NCBI RefSeq assembly: GCF_046630445.1
Contig: NC_092338.1
Location: forward strand, 222,963,501-223,027,500
Length of the DNA: 64,000 nt
Direction of reading: 5' to 3'
Source: Rutidosis leptorrhynchoides
Lineage: Eukaryota > Streptophyta > Magnoliopsida > Asterales > Asteraceae
Below, piece after piece: positions 35,872 to 53,331 of the stretch. How positions within the stretch are numbered: position 1 is the first letter of the stretch; every line of letters begins with the position of its first letter. The position numbers were made by a program, and so were the translations under genes. Under the pieces are notes generated by a model. That model made no database searches and had not been told where the DNA came from. It saw only the letters and a program-made list of their open reading frames with translations.

Positions 35872-36504
35872 TTTGATCTAGTATTTTTAGTTTAATAATC
35901 GAAATCTTTAAATTTTTAATTGTCGTGATGTTTTAATTTTTTAATTATTGTAATTTCAGTGTTGTTGTCGAGTTTTATATCTTCCCTTATGTTTCGGAGC
36001 TCTTTGTATTTTTAATCTCCTCTCGATCTCTAGTAAAACGAGTAATGGTCCAGAATTTGTAAGTATGTAGTTTCGAATGAATTTAATGTTTTAATCAAGA
36101 AAGAACGTAATAGCTCGATTTGATTTGTCAAATTACCAGAATCATTGAGAATAGAACTATCAAGAATATATTTCCTTGATATGTTCAGAGGTTAATTAGA
36201 ATGAAAGAGTTATGTAACATGGCACATGATGATGGTATGATCTACTGTGAACCATCATCATGTTCTATTTAGAAACTCAGCATAACTTACTGTAATATAA
36301 TCACGTTGATCAAGTGTCATTATATTATACTAACTCATGCATCAATTCCCAATATTACTTCAATAACATTCATATTTTAAGCTTGAAAGTTTACAGAATA
36401 TAGAAACTAACAGTTTCTATATTATGTAACACTGATAGCACGAAGAGATTAATGATTTCAGATAAGAATATTTATGAAAATATCTTCAGAAATATGGAGG
36501 ATAT
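35872..36504 (+). other. 3' flank of the antisense gene, shared with TE-D beyond 35945
   Basis: From about 35945 rightward the sequence is homologous to TE-D (about 18377 leftward). The first 75 bp after the stop are unique to TE-B. No further ORF supported. Confidence 0.5.
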
Positions 36505-36777
36505 TTATAATGAAAGATACGATGATATCTTGGAATTTCTAATATCGAAGGATGGTGAAGAAAATTTTTTTCGCAAGAGTTTGGAGTCAAAAGCAAGGTA
36601 TTCGTTAAAGATTTCATCAGAAACAAAATCATCAGGATTCTTAATGTACAAGTTTAGTTCTTGTGTTTTGTTCAGAGACTCCTTCTTAGTTTGCTCAATC
36701 CGTTTCCCAGTTCTAACTTTTTTGAGATTTTCCAAAATACTATTCTTTATCATTAAACTTCTGACGATTAAGGTCAT
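36505..36777 (-). CDS. Conserved sense frame of the TE-B/TE-D family
   Basis: 90 aa, starting at ATG, Lys/Ser/Asn-rich, with KNPDDFVSDEIFNEYLAF in the middle. It is in the direction of TE-B transcription. TE-D has the homologous peptide at 17558-17740 with stops. The similarity at protein level argues for former coding function, possibly as the rest of a longer ORF interrupted by decay. No known domain recognised. Confidence 0.42.
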   Translation of the reverse strand: MTLIVRSLMIKNSILENLKKVRTGKRIEQTKKESLNKTQELNLYIKNPDDFVSDEIFNEYLAFDSKLLRKKFSSPSFDIRNSKISSYLSL

Positions 36778-37096
36778 TTACGGTTGTCTACAGTTTCTAC
36801 TGCTGCATTCAGCTTTTTCAACATTCAGAGTATTGATTTGTAGACTGAGTGCTGTTCAGAATTTCAGAAGGAAAGACCATAATTTTAAAAGATAAATGTT
36901 ATACATATGACTGTTGATGTAGATATGTTGTGCGTTTTCAAAGTACTGATTGCTGATTCCCGATAATTGGTATGGCAGTTCTCGTTACAAGATGCGGATG
37001 AGTATATGATAGGGTTTCAATGAATAAATATAATGATTTATCAGAGAGATTTAAGCCAAGGAGCAACGAGGTTGCTGGTACGTCTGCTGGTAATAT

Positions 37097-40000
37097 TGAA
37101 ATGTCCTGTTCTTATTGATTAAAAACGTTCCATATTAATTGATTTCGTTGCGAGGTTTTGACCTCTATATGAGACATTTTTCAAAGACTGCATTCATTTT
37201 TAAAACAAACCATAACCTTTATTTCATAAATAAAGGTTTAAAAACTTTACGTAGATTATCAAATAATGATAATCTAAAATATCCTGTTTACACACGACCA
37301 TTACATAATGGTTTACAATACAAATATGTTACATCGAAATCAGTTTCTTGAATGCAGTTTTTACACAATATCATACAAACATGGACTCAAAATCTTGTCC
37401 TTATTTTAGTATGCAACAGCGGAAGCTCTTAGTATTCACCTGAGAATAAACATGCTTTAAACGTCAACAAAAATGTTGGTAAGTTATAGGTTTAACCTAT
37501 ATATATCAAATTGTAACAATAGACCACAAGATTTCATATTTCAATACACATCCCATACATAGAGATAAAAATCATTCATATGGTGAACACCTGGTAACCG
37601 ACATTAACAAGATGCATATATAAGAATATCCCCATCATTCCGGGACACCCTTCGGATATGATATAAATTTCGAAGTACTAAAGCATCCGGTACTTTGGAT
37701 GGGGTTTGTTAGGCCCAATAGATCAATCTTTAGGATTCGCGTCAATTAGGTTGTCTGTTCCCTAATTCTTAGATTACCAGACTTAATAAAAAGGGGCATA
37801 TTCGATTTCGATAATTCAACCATAGAATGTAGTTTCACGTACTTGTGTCTATTTTGTAAATCATTTATAAAACCTGCATGTATTCTCATCCCAAAAATAT
37901 TAGATTTTAAAAGTGGGACTATAACTCACTTTCATAGATTTTTACTTCGTCGGGACGTAAGACTTGGCCACTGGTTGATTCACGAACCTATAACAATATA
38001 TACATATATATCAAAGTATGTTCAAAATATATTTACAACACTTTTAATACATTTTAATGTTTTAAGTTTATTAAGTCAGCTGTCCTCGTTAGTAACCTAC
38101 AACTAGTTGTCCACAGTTAGATGTACAGAAATAAATCAATAAATATTATCTTGAATCAATCCACGACCCAGTGTATACGTATCTCAGTATTGATCATAAC
38201 TCAAACTATATATATTTTGGAATCAACCTCAACCCTGTATAGCTAACTCCAACATTCACATATAGAGTGTCTGTGGTTGTTCCGAAATATATATAGATGT
38301 GTCGACATGATAGGTTGAAACATTGTATACGTGTCTATAGTATCTCAAGATTACATAATATATAATACAAGTTGATTAAGTTATGGTTGGAATAGATTTG
38401 TTACCAATTTTCACGTAGCTAAAATGAGAAAAATTATCCAATCTTGTTTTACCCATAACTTCTTCATTTTAAATCCGTTTTGAGTGAATAAAATTGCTAT
38501 GGTTTCATATTGAACTCTATTTTATGAATCTAAACAGAAAAAGTATAGGTTTATAGTCGGAAAAATAAGTTACAAGTCATTTTTGTAAAGGTAGTCATTT
38601 CAGTCGAAAGAACGACGTCTAGATGACCATTTTGGAAAACATACTTTCACTTTGAGTTTAACCATGATTTTTGGATATAGTTTCATGTTCATAATAAAAA
38701 TCATTTTCCCAGAATTACAACTTTTAAATCAAAGTTTATCATAGTTTTTAATTAACTAACCCAAAACAGCCCGCGGTGTTACTACGACGGCGTAAATCCG
38801 ATTTTACGGTGTTTTTCGTGTTTCCAGGTTTTAAATCATTAAGTTAGCATATCATATAGATATAGAACATGTGTTTAGTTGATTTTAAAAGTAAAGTTAG
38901 AAGGATTAACTTTATTTGCCAACAAGTTTAGAATTAACTAAACTATGTTCTAGTGATTACAAGTTTATAACGTTGAATAAGACAGCTTTTTATGTATGAA
39001 TCAAATGATGTTATGAACATCATTACTACCTCAAGTTCCTTGGATAAACCTACTGGAAATGAGAAAAATCGATCTAGCTTCAAAGGATCCTTGGATGGCT
39101 TGAAAGTTCTTGAAGCAGAATCATGACACGAAAACAATTTCAAGTAAAATTTCCACTCGAAATAAGATTGTTATAGTTATAGAAATTGAATTAAAGTTTG
39201 AATATGATTATTACCTTGTATTAGAAAGATAACCTACTGTAAGTAACAAAGGTTTCTTGATCTTGGATGATTACTTGGAATGGATTTAGAAAACTTGGAA
39301 GTAAACTTACAATCTTGGAAGTATTCTTGATTTTATGAAACTAGAACTTTTGGAATTTATGAAGAACACTTAGAACTTGAAGATAGAACTTGAGAGAGAT
39401 CAATTAGATGAAGAAAATTGAAGAATGAAAGTGTTTTTAGGTGTTTTTGGTCGTTGGTGTATGGATTAGATATAAAGGATATGTAATTTTGTTTTCATGT
39501 AAATAAGTCATGAATGATTACTCATATTTTTGTAATTTTATGAGATATTTCATGCTAGTTGCCAAATGATGGTTCCCACATGTGTTAGGTGACTCACATG
39601 GGCTGATAAGAGCTGATCATTGGAGTGTATATACCAATAGTACATACATCTAAAAGCTGTGTATTGTACGAGTACGAATATGGGTGCATACGAGTAGAAT
39701 TGTTGATGAAACTGAACGAGGATGTAATTGTAAGCATTTTTGTTAAGTAGAAGTATTTTGATAATTGTCTTGAATTCTTTCAAAAGTGTATAAATACATA
39801 TTAAAACACTACATGTATATACATTTTAACTGAGTCGTTAAGTCATCGTTAGTCGTTACATGTAAGTGTTGTTTTGAGACCTTTAGGTTAACGATCTTGT
39901 TAAATGTTGTTAACCCAAAGTTTATATTATCAAATGAGATTTTAAATTATTATATTATCATGATATTATGATATATTAATATATCTTAATATGATATATA

Positions 40001-40541
40001 CATTTAAATGTCGTTATAACGATAATCGTTACATATATGTCTCGTTTCGAAATCCTTAAGTTAGAAGTCTTGTTTTTACTTATGTAGTTCATTGTTAATA
40101 CACTTAATGATATATTTAATTATCATATTATAATGTTATATATAATATAACAATGTATTAATATGCTTCATATATATTTAGTAAGACGTGGTTATAACGA
40201 TAATCGTTATATGTATCGTTTCGAGTTTCATACGTCAATAGTCTCCTTTTTAAGTATATAACTTATTGTTACTATTTTTAATGAGATACTTGATGATCTA
40301 TATCATGTTAAACATATATATTTATTCATTTATGTATCATCATGTCATATACAACTTATAGCGTTCGTGAATAATTGGTCAAACTGGGTAATTAGACGTT
40401 TACAAAATTTTCGTTTCAATTAACCAAGTCTTAACAAGTTTGATTGCTTAACATGTTGGAAACACTTAATCATGTAAATAACAATTTCATTTAATATATG
40501 TATATATATATATATAAACATGGAAAATTCGGGTCACTACA
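37097..40541 (-). mobile_element. C': solo LTR of the TE-C family
   Basis: 3445 bp. On the minus strand it begins TGTAGTGACCCGAA and ends GGACATTTCA, like the TE-C LTR. The target duplication AATAT is at 37092-37096 and 40542-40546. There is no interior, so it arose by recombination between two LTRs. Internal motifs: donor-like GTGAGT at 37929, CAACA-AAAA-TGTTG on the plus strand at 37465-37478, acceptor CTCAG ending at 37440, and GAGGT-TTTG-ACCTC at 37152-37165. TE-D shows the empty site near 17215. Confidence 0.92.
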
Positions 40542-40546
40542 AATAT

Positions 40547-40584
40547 AATGGAATATAAAAGGTTTCCCGGTATCAATAAAAGAG

Positions 40585-40631
<47 letters not shown>

Positions 40632-42164
40632 AGGTTATAATAAGGTTGTTTCGAATGAAAAATTGAAGTTGACTTGTTGAAGCTGTGACAAAATTGGCTA
40701 ATTTGGAAAGAGATTGCAAAGTTATTTTCGGTAATAATAACGCTAAAGGAGTTAGCACAGCTACACGTTAAACGTTTACTCAGTTTTCGAGAGTTTTCAG
40801 GTGCATAACTAGATGCATCAATCTTTTTTTCCGTAGATAAAGTGTCATTGGTTAATCCTCTCGATTGAGGTGTTTTCAAGAGTCATGAAAGGTTTGAACG
40901 CAGAATGTAATCGTGAAGATACAAATGAGGTTTAAGACGAAATCAAGTGGCAAACTTGAAGAATTGCTTAGTTTCATATGTTATAATCAATATTTTAATT
41001 CATTATAATTGCCCAATGTTATTAGTCCACAGTTGGCAGTCCAATAATTCATATATAATTTAATATATAATATTCAAATTAATTAATACGTGTCGTGACC
41101 TGTATACGTCTCAGACTCGATCACAACTCAAACTATATATATTATTGTAGAATCAACCTCAGCCCTGTATAGAGAACTCGATCATTACTGCATATAGAGT
41201 GTCTATGGTGATTCCAAATAATATATATAGATGCGTCGATATGATATGTCAAAACCTTGTATACGTGTCCCGATATTTAAAGTGCGTAAAATACATAACA
41301 GAAAATTAAATAACGATAACTAAAGTGCGTAAAGTAAATAACAAAAATTTAATGACGATAAATAAAATTGCGAGACTGTAAATTGCGATAAAATAAATTG
41401 CGATAAATAAAATGTAATCAGTTAGCTAGAAACAGTTAGCTAGGATTTTGTTAGCGTGGATTCTTAACAAAATTTCTCATAGTTAATTTGTTTGTTTCTA
41501 ACAAATTTTATTTTGTCCAATGTTTTCTTCATTTTTCCACTTGTCGGATTCTGATAGGTCAAAATCCAAATATGAAATTGAATGAAAATGGTTATTCTGT
41601 GATGAACGGATTCGTATAGCTGTGGTTGCAAGTAGGATAGTAAATGACTGTTGAATCATATTCGAAGAATGTACAGTGTAACTTATTAATGCGAAATCTA
41701 AATATTCCTCGGGTATTACCTGCCCGTTAAAATATTTTCACCATTAACAATTTGTACAATAAAAATTTTAATTACAATCTTTATGAAAGTATATATACAT
41801 ATATAATTTCTTCAGACGTAATTATGGATTTAATGAGTCAATGTGATATTAAACTCATCAGATTTATGGCTAGAACTAGAGTACATATTCTCTAAAATAT
41901 TAGAGATTATATAATCACCATGAAGGACGAAGATAGTTTATGTAGATCGATTCGTAAAATGATTCATAGAACGATGATTATGCTTGAGGTAAAGATTGCG
42001 AGATTGAGACGTGTGATGATGTTGTTGTTGTTGTTGGTACTCCTTGGTATCCATGGTGCGTATGACGTTGATGTTCGGGGTATAGATTAAGATGTTGAGG
42101 TGTGGGATGCGGATGTTGATGTTGGTGGTGGTGATGGTATTGTTGACATTGATGGTGGTACTGG
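40547..42164 (-). other. TE-B interior between C' and the pre-gag ORF
   Basis: Colinear with TE-D about 15856-17215. It includes a (TA)n run at 40587-40629 and a PPT-like CGGGCAGGTAATACCCG at about 41709-41726. A frame at 40620-40870 shows some likeness to TE-D in translation but is broken there; I do not call a gene. Confidence 0.5.
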
Positions 42165-42599
42165 TTATGCTGCTGGTACTGCTACTGGTGCTTGTAACCT
42201 TCGCACCATATTCTCTAAAGCCACTACCCGAGCGCGAAGCTCGTTGATTTCTTCTATTACACCGGGGTGATTTTCGGTTCGGACTAGCGGATAAATATAA
42301 TCTAGAATTTGGTATAGTATATAATCGTGGCGAGATACTCTGGAAATGAGAGAAAAGATGGTGTTTCGAACAGGTTCACCGGTAAATGCTTCAGGTTCTT
42401 CGCCAATAGGGTAATGTGGCGGATGGAAAGGATCACCTTCTTCTTGTCTCCAATGATTGAGGAGACTATGAACCCATCCCCAATTCATCTAGAATAGGTG
42501 ATGACTGATTAGTTGATCCATTCCGGTCACACTGCTTTCAGAGCTTGAGTGGGATTCCATTTGGGAATCCGAGTGACTTGAACTAATGACGAATTCCAT
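42165..42599 (-). pseudogene. Pre-gag ORF of TE-B with one in-frame stop
   Basis: The frame starts at ATG 42599, is Ser/His/Glu-rich for 36 codons, meets TAG (42491-42489), and resumes immediately with an ATG for another 107 codons. The second part contains EEINELRARVVALENMV, a likely short coiled coil also present in TE-D, and a segment EPEAFTGEPVRNTIFSLISR. Placement just after the primer site corresponds to the 162-aa ORF of TE-A. It could be two adjacent ORFs or one with a stop. Function unknown; a role in assembly or RNA binding would be a guess. Confidence 0.6.
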
Positions 42600-42970
42600 T
42601 TCGTACGATTGGATAAAGAATTTTTAAATATGAAATGATTTTCTGGCTAACGGATGGTATTCTTAATTACATAGAATATCCATATATATAGAACAAAAGG
42701 TTTTGTAGATTACGGAGGGATTTACGGGATACGCCAGGTAAGGTTTACAGTAACAGATACGCTAAGATATGAATCTTGTCTATACACTATTCATGCAATC
42801 AATGCAGCAAGACGTGTCTAGACTAAGAATGATAAGCAGATAATTTTTGACACAAAATGATAAGCAAAACTTTTTGACATGCAGACCAGGTCGAAGTCCA
42901 GACTCACTAATGCATCCTAAAGACTACTAGTTAGACACACTAATACAAGACCTGGTTTGCTACGACCACT

Positions 42971-42982
42971 GCTCTGATACCA
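42971..42982 (-). other. Primer binding site, tRNA-iMet type (TE-B)
   Basis: Minus-strand TGGTATCAGAGC, two bases after the 5' LTR end at 42985. Confidence 0.93.
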
Positions 42983-44526
42983 ACTGTGAATACCCGTCCT
43001 AATCTATCCGGACGAAGTCCATATCGATTATAAATGATTCACAACAGTTGATTACATCGCGAGGTACTTGACCTCTATATGATACATTTTACAAACATTT
43101 CATTCGTTTTTGAAAAGATAATCTTTCATTTCATCAAAAGTTGACGGCATGCATACCATTTCATAATATATCTAACTATAATTGACTTAATAATAATCTT
43201 GATGAACTCAACAACTCGAATGCAACGTCTTTTGAAATATGCCATGAATGACTTCAAGTAATGTCTCTAGTATGAGCTAATGCACAGCGGAAGATTTCTT
43301 TCATACCTGAGAATAAACATGCTTTAAAGTGTCAACCAAAAGGTTGGTGAGTTCATTAGTTTAACATAAATAATCATTTCATAATTTTAATAGACCACAA
43401 GATTTTCATTTCTCATAAATATACGTCCCATGCATAGAGACAAAAATCATTCATATGGATTGAACACCTGGTAACCGACATTCACAATATACATATAAGA
43501 ATATCCCCATCATTCCGGGATCCTCCTTCGGACATGATATAAATTTTGAAGTACTAAAGCATCCGGTACTTTGGATGGGGCTTGTTGGGCCTGATAGATC
43601 TATCTTTAGAGTTCTCGTCAATTAGGGTGTCTGTTCCCTAATTCTTAGATTACCAGACTTAATAAAAAGGGGCATATTCGATTTCGATAATTCAACCATA
43701 GTATGTAGTTTCGATTACTTGTGTCTATTTCGTAAAACATTTATAAAAACAGTGCATGTATTCTCAGCCCAAAAATATATAATGCAAAAGCAATTAAAAA
43801 GGGAGTAATGAAACTCACCTAATGTATTTTGTAGTAAAAATACATAGAACGACATTGAACAAGTATAGGGTTGACCTCCGATTCATGAACCTATATCATT
43901 TGTATTTATATTAACACATATAATCGTAATCCAACAGATTTATATTTTACATCTTAACTTATGTATTATATATATTTACTTTATGTATATATTTAAAATG
44001 ATTAATATAATTATATCAATATATATATTAAAAATACGTAATTTGTTAAAAATGTTAATATAATTAGTGCATACTTATATGTAAATTTTTACTATAAGTA
44101 TATTTTTATATCAATAATGGTAACAAAGGTTGTATTTGATTATAATGATAAAATTAATAATAATAATACTGATAAAAATATTAATTATAGTATAATAATA
44201 ATAATAGTGATAAAATAATAATAATGTCTCTAAAAATAATACAAATAATAATAATGATAATAATAATAATCCTTATAGTAATAAAAATGATAATTTTACT
44301 ACAAATGTTATTTTTAATAATATTGATAATAATAATTTTTAATAAAATAGTACTTCTACTAAAATGTTACTTTTCATAATAATGCTAGTAATGATAATAA
44401 TATTGGTTTTAATTATAAGGATGCTACTAATACTTATGATAATAATAATAAAAATTATATTTATTTTAATAATAACAATACTTAGTATAACAATGATAAT
44501 AATATTAATACTTAATACTAGTAACA

Positions 44527-44669
<143 letters not shown>

Positions 44670-44723
44670 GTAAAAAAATATGAAGAGTATACCCTTTTAT
44701 AGAGCTTTTTGTAAAAAGAATGC

Positions 44724-44790
44724 ACCCAACGGGACTCGAACCCGTGACCTCTCAATAACACGCAAGCACCCAAGACCACTTCTCCATGCT
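44724..44790 (-). repeat. tRNA-like (SINE-head) segment in TE-B 5' LTR
   Basis: Second copy of the segment at 32580-32650, with B box at 44742-44732 and A-box-like site at 44786-44776. Both boxes are unchanged. Confidence 0.7.
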
Positions 44791-46756
44791 CGTTTTTCTG
44801 TTTTATAACCCAGAAACATATCTAAAACCCGTTTACTGTTCTCTCCTTCTTCTTTAAATGAATTGGGCTTGTTCCGGCCCAAGAGATGATATAACATGGA
44901 TCCCGGCCCAAAATAAATTCAATTAACAGTGTAAATGGCCTGTTGAACTAATCGACCATAAGAAGGGTTTCGTTCTTCTTGCTAATTTGATTAGGTTTTT
45001 AAAAAAAAATATACCGAACGTAACTTCATCTTAATCATAGCTCACATCATTATCAATCTCATAATCATCACAATTTTCGCTGCAAACAATTACATGTACC
45101 AGCAGTTTTAATCTTCCGAATTATTTATATGTATTTTTTCACTTTGCTCTCAGGTCCAGACCAAGGAGGGTCCATCAACATACTCACCCTTATAATTTAT
45201 GTGTAAAGTGATTAAAACTTCTTTTGGATGGGTCTTTCTTCTTTTCTTCTTCTTTACAGCTCCTCATTACTTTATTCACTGATGTCCATTATTTAATATT
45301 GTGGTATCATAATCACAGAATCATCATTCTTTAATTTGCGTGTTTTAAATCACACAAAATCAGAAGAATAAATCGTACAGTAGCAGGTTCACTTGTATGG
45401 TTCAGTTTTGGGTGATCTTCGAAAAATAAAATACAAAGAAAAATAGTAGCAGGAACCATCGCTTATAGGTGGGTTTCAAATATAAAGAAAGTGGAAGTGG
45501 GTTTGTGTATTGTTTCACTATTGCAATAGGGTTACGAGTTGTAGAAGAGAGAGAGATGAGTGAGAAGGAAATATATTGAGGGTGACGGTTATCGATTTGG
45601 GTGAGTTTTGTTTGGATAACAGCTTAGAACAATTGGGTTTTGATGGTACTCTTATCAAGCAAAAGCAACAATGGTGTAGCAATTAATGGATTGATGATGG
45701 GGATGGTTGTCGTCGGTGATAGAAACAGAAAATGAGGTTGGTTGTTTTGGTTTGGTTGTTCTTGGTGAGGAGGGTAGTTATCATGGTGGTAAACGGTGGT
45801 GATTCCCGGTGATTTTGAAAGCTCGATTGTGATGATTGTTTGTGGTCGATGTTGGCAAGAAGAATAGGAAACATAAGTGTAGCCTTTAATGCAAATGGGT
45901 TTCAAATGGTGAGTCAAGCAAGTAGATAAGTAACAGTAGATAAATATAGGTTCTATTTGATGGTTGATTGTGATGGTTGTGGTTCATTTAAAGAAGTAGA
46001 TGAAGGTGATGATCAAATAGTAGAATCATAATTGAGTTCGAAAGTTGATTGTGCAGCAAAACTTAAGTGGTTTATGTTGTAGTTAATCATGTATATGTAT
46101 ATATATATGATATATTAATAGAACTAAAGTAATAATAATAGATAGTGGAAGAGGTTAGTCAAGAGTAATTTCGGGTGGGGTAATCGATCATGTTGATTTG
46201 TGGGTTGGTAATTGAAGAAGATACAGATTGTTGTATTCCTTGTATCTAGTTGGAAGTAGGGATAAACAATGATACTTTAATAATAATTAAAGTAGACTAT
46301 TGCATGAGCTTAAAATATTTGAGTCAGAGAAAGCATATGAAACAATTATGCCAGCTGTGTTTATAATCATTTGTGGACGTATGTGATATATAGAATATGA
46401 AAGTTGGTAGATATTTGATCATGGATTTCAAAAGTAAAAAGGTAGGTGTCAGGTTGTTTAAATATATGTGTGATTGCTAATACATGCATATAGTCTTGAA
46501 AGGGAAATGAAACAGAAAACGAAAGAAGGAAAGTGGGTATGCAAGTGGGGTTGAATGACAAGTAACAAACTATCACATAGTAAAATATATTCTCAATTAG
46601 GCACAGTATTTGTTGGTAATCACACTAGTGATTAAATTGATTGGAAACTGAAAGTGTTCTAATTTACAGATAGTCATTTAATCGATTGAGAATATAATTA
46701 TAATATAATATAATAATAAAAGATGTGAATTTATTTAACAGTCACGAATTATTTTC

Positions 46757-46760
<4 letters not shown>

Positions 46761-46823
<63 letters not shown>
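46761..46823 (-). repeat. (TA)n microsatellite in TE-B 5' LTR
   Basis: About 62 bp of TA, homologous to 34684-34792. Confidence 0.9.
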
Positions 46824-46828
<5 letters not shown>

Positions 46829-47001
46829 CTATTTACAATCAATTGTTCGTGAATCGTCGAAAGCAGTCGAAGGTTAAATGAATTCATGTAAACAGTTCAT
46901 AAATTTTTGAGATTCGATTTAATAGACTTTGCTTATCGTGTCGGAAACATATAAAGATTAAGTTTAAATTTGGTCGGAAATCTCCGGGTCATCACAAATA
47001 G

Positions 47002-48935
<1,934 letters not shown>

Positions 48936-51300
48936 TTAGGTAGCTGTGGTGTCGAAATTGTGATTAACTTCATCATCAATTTCTCTTGGACCATAATCAA
49001 CTTGCATATCTGTGACTTTTGCTTTAAGCCATTGGTCAGATTCCTGTGTAATTTCCACAAATTTAACTAGTTTCGCCTTTTCTTTAGGCGATAGATTGAA
49101 TACTAACCGGTTACATAACTTAAAGTTCCCCTTGGTTCTAGCATCGCGAATCCGTTTAATAAGTTTCTTCATTGAACTATTAATAACGGAGTCATTTAAT
49201 TTCGTATCAACAACGAGGTTCTTTGTTATCAGGTCATGATTAGGGTTTACTTCATCTTCCCCACACTTAGGCATTTTATTATTGTTAAGCACTACCGTTG
49301 GAGTTGGTAAAACAACATGGTTCTTACCAATCATTTTTGTTGGTTCAACGGTTTTGATTGGTAGAGATTTAGACTTTTGACTCACAAAGGTGATCGATTT
49401 TTCACCATCACTAAGTGTCATTCTACCCTCTCTTACATCAAATAACGCCCTGGTGGACGCTAAGAATGGTCGACCTAAAATTAGAGGAATGTTTGGGTCC
49501 TCTTCTATGTCAATGACAATAAATTCGACTAGAAAGGTTAAATTACCTACTTGAACGGGTAGGTTGTCAGCAATTCCAACTGGGTGCCTAATGGTTTGAT
49601 CAAAGAGTCGAACACTCATTTCTGTTGGACTTAACTTACCTACTCCTAATCTCTTATATAATGAAAGAGGCATAACACTCACACTCGCACCTAAATCTGC
49701 TAGTGCATCATACATGACACAATCACTAAGTAGACAAGGAACAATAAATTCACCCGGATCACCCAACCTGGGTGGAGGTTTTGGTGGAACTGTCTTCACC
49801 GGGTTTACTTTGACGATTTTTGTTTCTTGCACTTTCTTATTCTTCTTCTTCTTTCCAGAGGTATCACAAACTTTATTACCTATCACTTGCTCATACTCAA
49901 CTCCTTTTCTTGGAAACGGGATGGGTGGTCTGTAAGGTGCCACCACTGGCTTTACATACTCGGGTGGTGGTGGTGGTGGTGTTGTAACTTCTTCATTGTT
50001 ACTCACATCTAAAACCTTCCCATCTTCTGATGCTGGTTTTTTAGAATTTGTTGAAACCATATTAACATTCTCATTACGAGGATTTACTTCAGTATTACTC
50101 GGTAGCTTTCCTTGTTCCCTCTCACTCATCATGCTAGCAAGAGTACCTACGTGTTTTTCTAGATTCAAAATGGAAGCTTGTTGAGTTCTTAATGACTAAT
50201 CAAACCTCTTATTTGTTTGGGTTTGAGATGTAATAAATTGTGTTTGAGATTCCATTAGCTTTGCCATCATTTCTTCCAGATTTGGCTTTTTCTCTTTGGT
50301 TTGTTGTGGTGGTTTATATAAGCCAGGTCTTTATTGATTGAAAGTGTTGTTTTGAGTTGGTTGGTTATTCGGACCTTGTTGGTTGTACGAGTTATTGTTG
50401 GGTCCATTTGGATTGTAAAGAATGTTTTGATTTTGATTGAAGTTTGGCCTTGGCGGTTGATAATTATTTTGATAATTATTTCCCGGCCTTTGGTTCATGT
50501 AGGAAACATTCTCTCGTTGTTCCATCGTTTGCTCGATGTGACAATCTTTTGTTAAGTGTGGTCCACCGCATTGCTCACAACTGATTCATATTGCGTGAAT
50601 ATCTTTATTCATCTTTTCCATTCGTCTCTCGAAAGCATCTATTTTTGCGGAAACGGAATCAAAGTCATGGCTAGAATTGGCTATAGCCGCATTAGATGAA
50701 CGAAATATATCTTTTTCCTGGTGCCACTCATGCGAGTGGGAGGCAGTGTTATCAATAATTTTGTGTGCTTCGGTTGCAGTTTTCTTCATAATAGAACCAC
50801 CAGCTGCTATGTCGATGTCTTTTCGTGTAGTAATGTCGCATCCTTGGTAGAATATTTGTACTATTTGATATGTGTCTAAACCATGTTGAGGACATCCTCT
50901 CAACAACTTTCCAAATCTTATCCACGCTTCATATAGAGTTTCATTTGGCTTTTGTGTGAATGTAACAATTTCTCCTTGAAGTCTTACGGCTTTAGATGCC
51001 AGAAAGAATTGTTTAAGAAAATTTTCAACTAAGACATCGCATGTGTCAATTGCTCCTTCGGGTAATGATTCTAACCAATCTTTGGCTTCTCCTTTTAAAG
51101 TCCAGGGAAACAACATGAGATATATCTATTCATCCTTAATTTCTCTGATTTTAAATAGAGTACAGATCCTATTAAAGGTTCAAAGATGTTCGTTTGGATC
51201 TTCCTTCGGCGTACCACTATATTGGCATTGATTAGTTACCATGTGTAGGATTTATCCTTTGATTTCATAATATGGCACATTAATGTCTGGCTTAATAATG
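48936..51300 (-). pseudogene. Athila-type gag-protease of TE-G, broken
   Basis: On the minus strand a gag domain (about 51240-50586) shows LFPWTLKGEAKDWLESLP, then a Gln/Asn/Pro-rich linker, then a Pro-rich stretch and the protease at about 49830-49440 with DLGASVSVMP and ILGRPFL. DLGAS in place of the more usual DTGA/DSGA is what I expect of Athila. Stops interrupt the frame at about 51160, 51125, 50585, 50330 and 50196. The last open segment is 410 codons and ends at 48936 without passing into reverse transcriptase. So the element kept gag-protease and lost the rest. It would be inactive now. Confidence 0.88.
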
Positions 51301-53008
<1,708 letters not shown>

Positions 53009-53026
53009 TCCCCGGCAGCGGCGCCA
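53009..53026 (-). other. Primer binding site, tRNA-Asp type (TE-G)
   Basis: Minus-strand TGGCGCCGCTGCCGGGGA, the primer site usual in Athila elements, seven bases from the LTR end. Confidence 0.9.
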
Positions 53027-53032
53027 AAAACT

Positions 53033-53266
53033 TGATGTGTGCAGAGGTGTATACGAAATAGTTATATTTTTGTTACGAAATACTATTAAATACGATACAA
53101 TTTTACACAAGTTATTTATTTATTTATAGAGTGGATATACCTAAACCTTGCTACAACAGTTATAGGCAGTGTACCTAATCGTAGAATAGTGTAGTTTTTA
53201 GTAAGTCCGGTTCGTCCACAGGGAACTAGCCAAGTTTAACGCTATATTTTTTAACAATTATATTTG

Positions 53267-53331
<65 letters not shown>

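Noticed and set aside
35872..36060. Intron-like acceptor TTGTAATTTCAG near 35945 that might extend the antisense gene
   Set aside because: The ORF ends before it and no donor or second coding exon could be supported.
40487..40879. 130-aa ORF on the minus strand
   Set aside because: Runs across the end of solo LTR C' and a (TA)n tract and begins at a TTG; the matching TE-D frame has stops.
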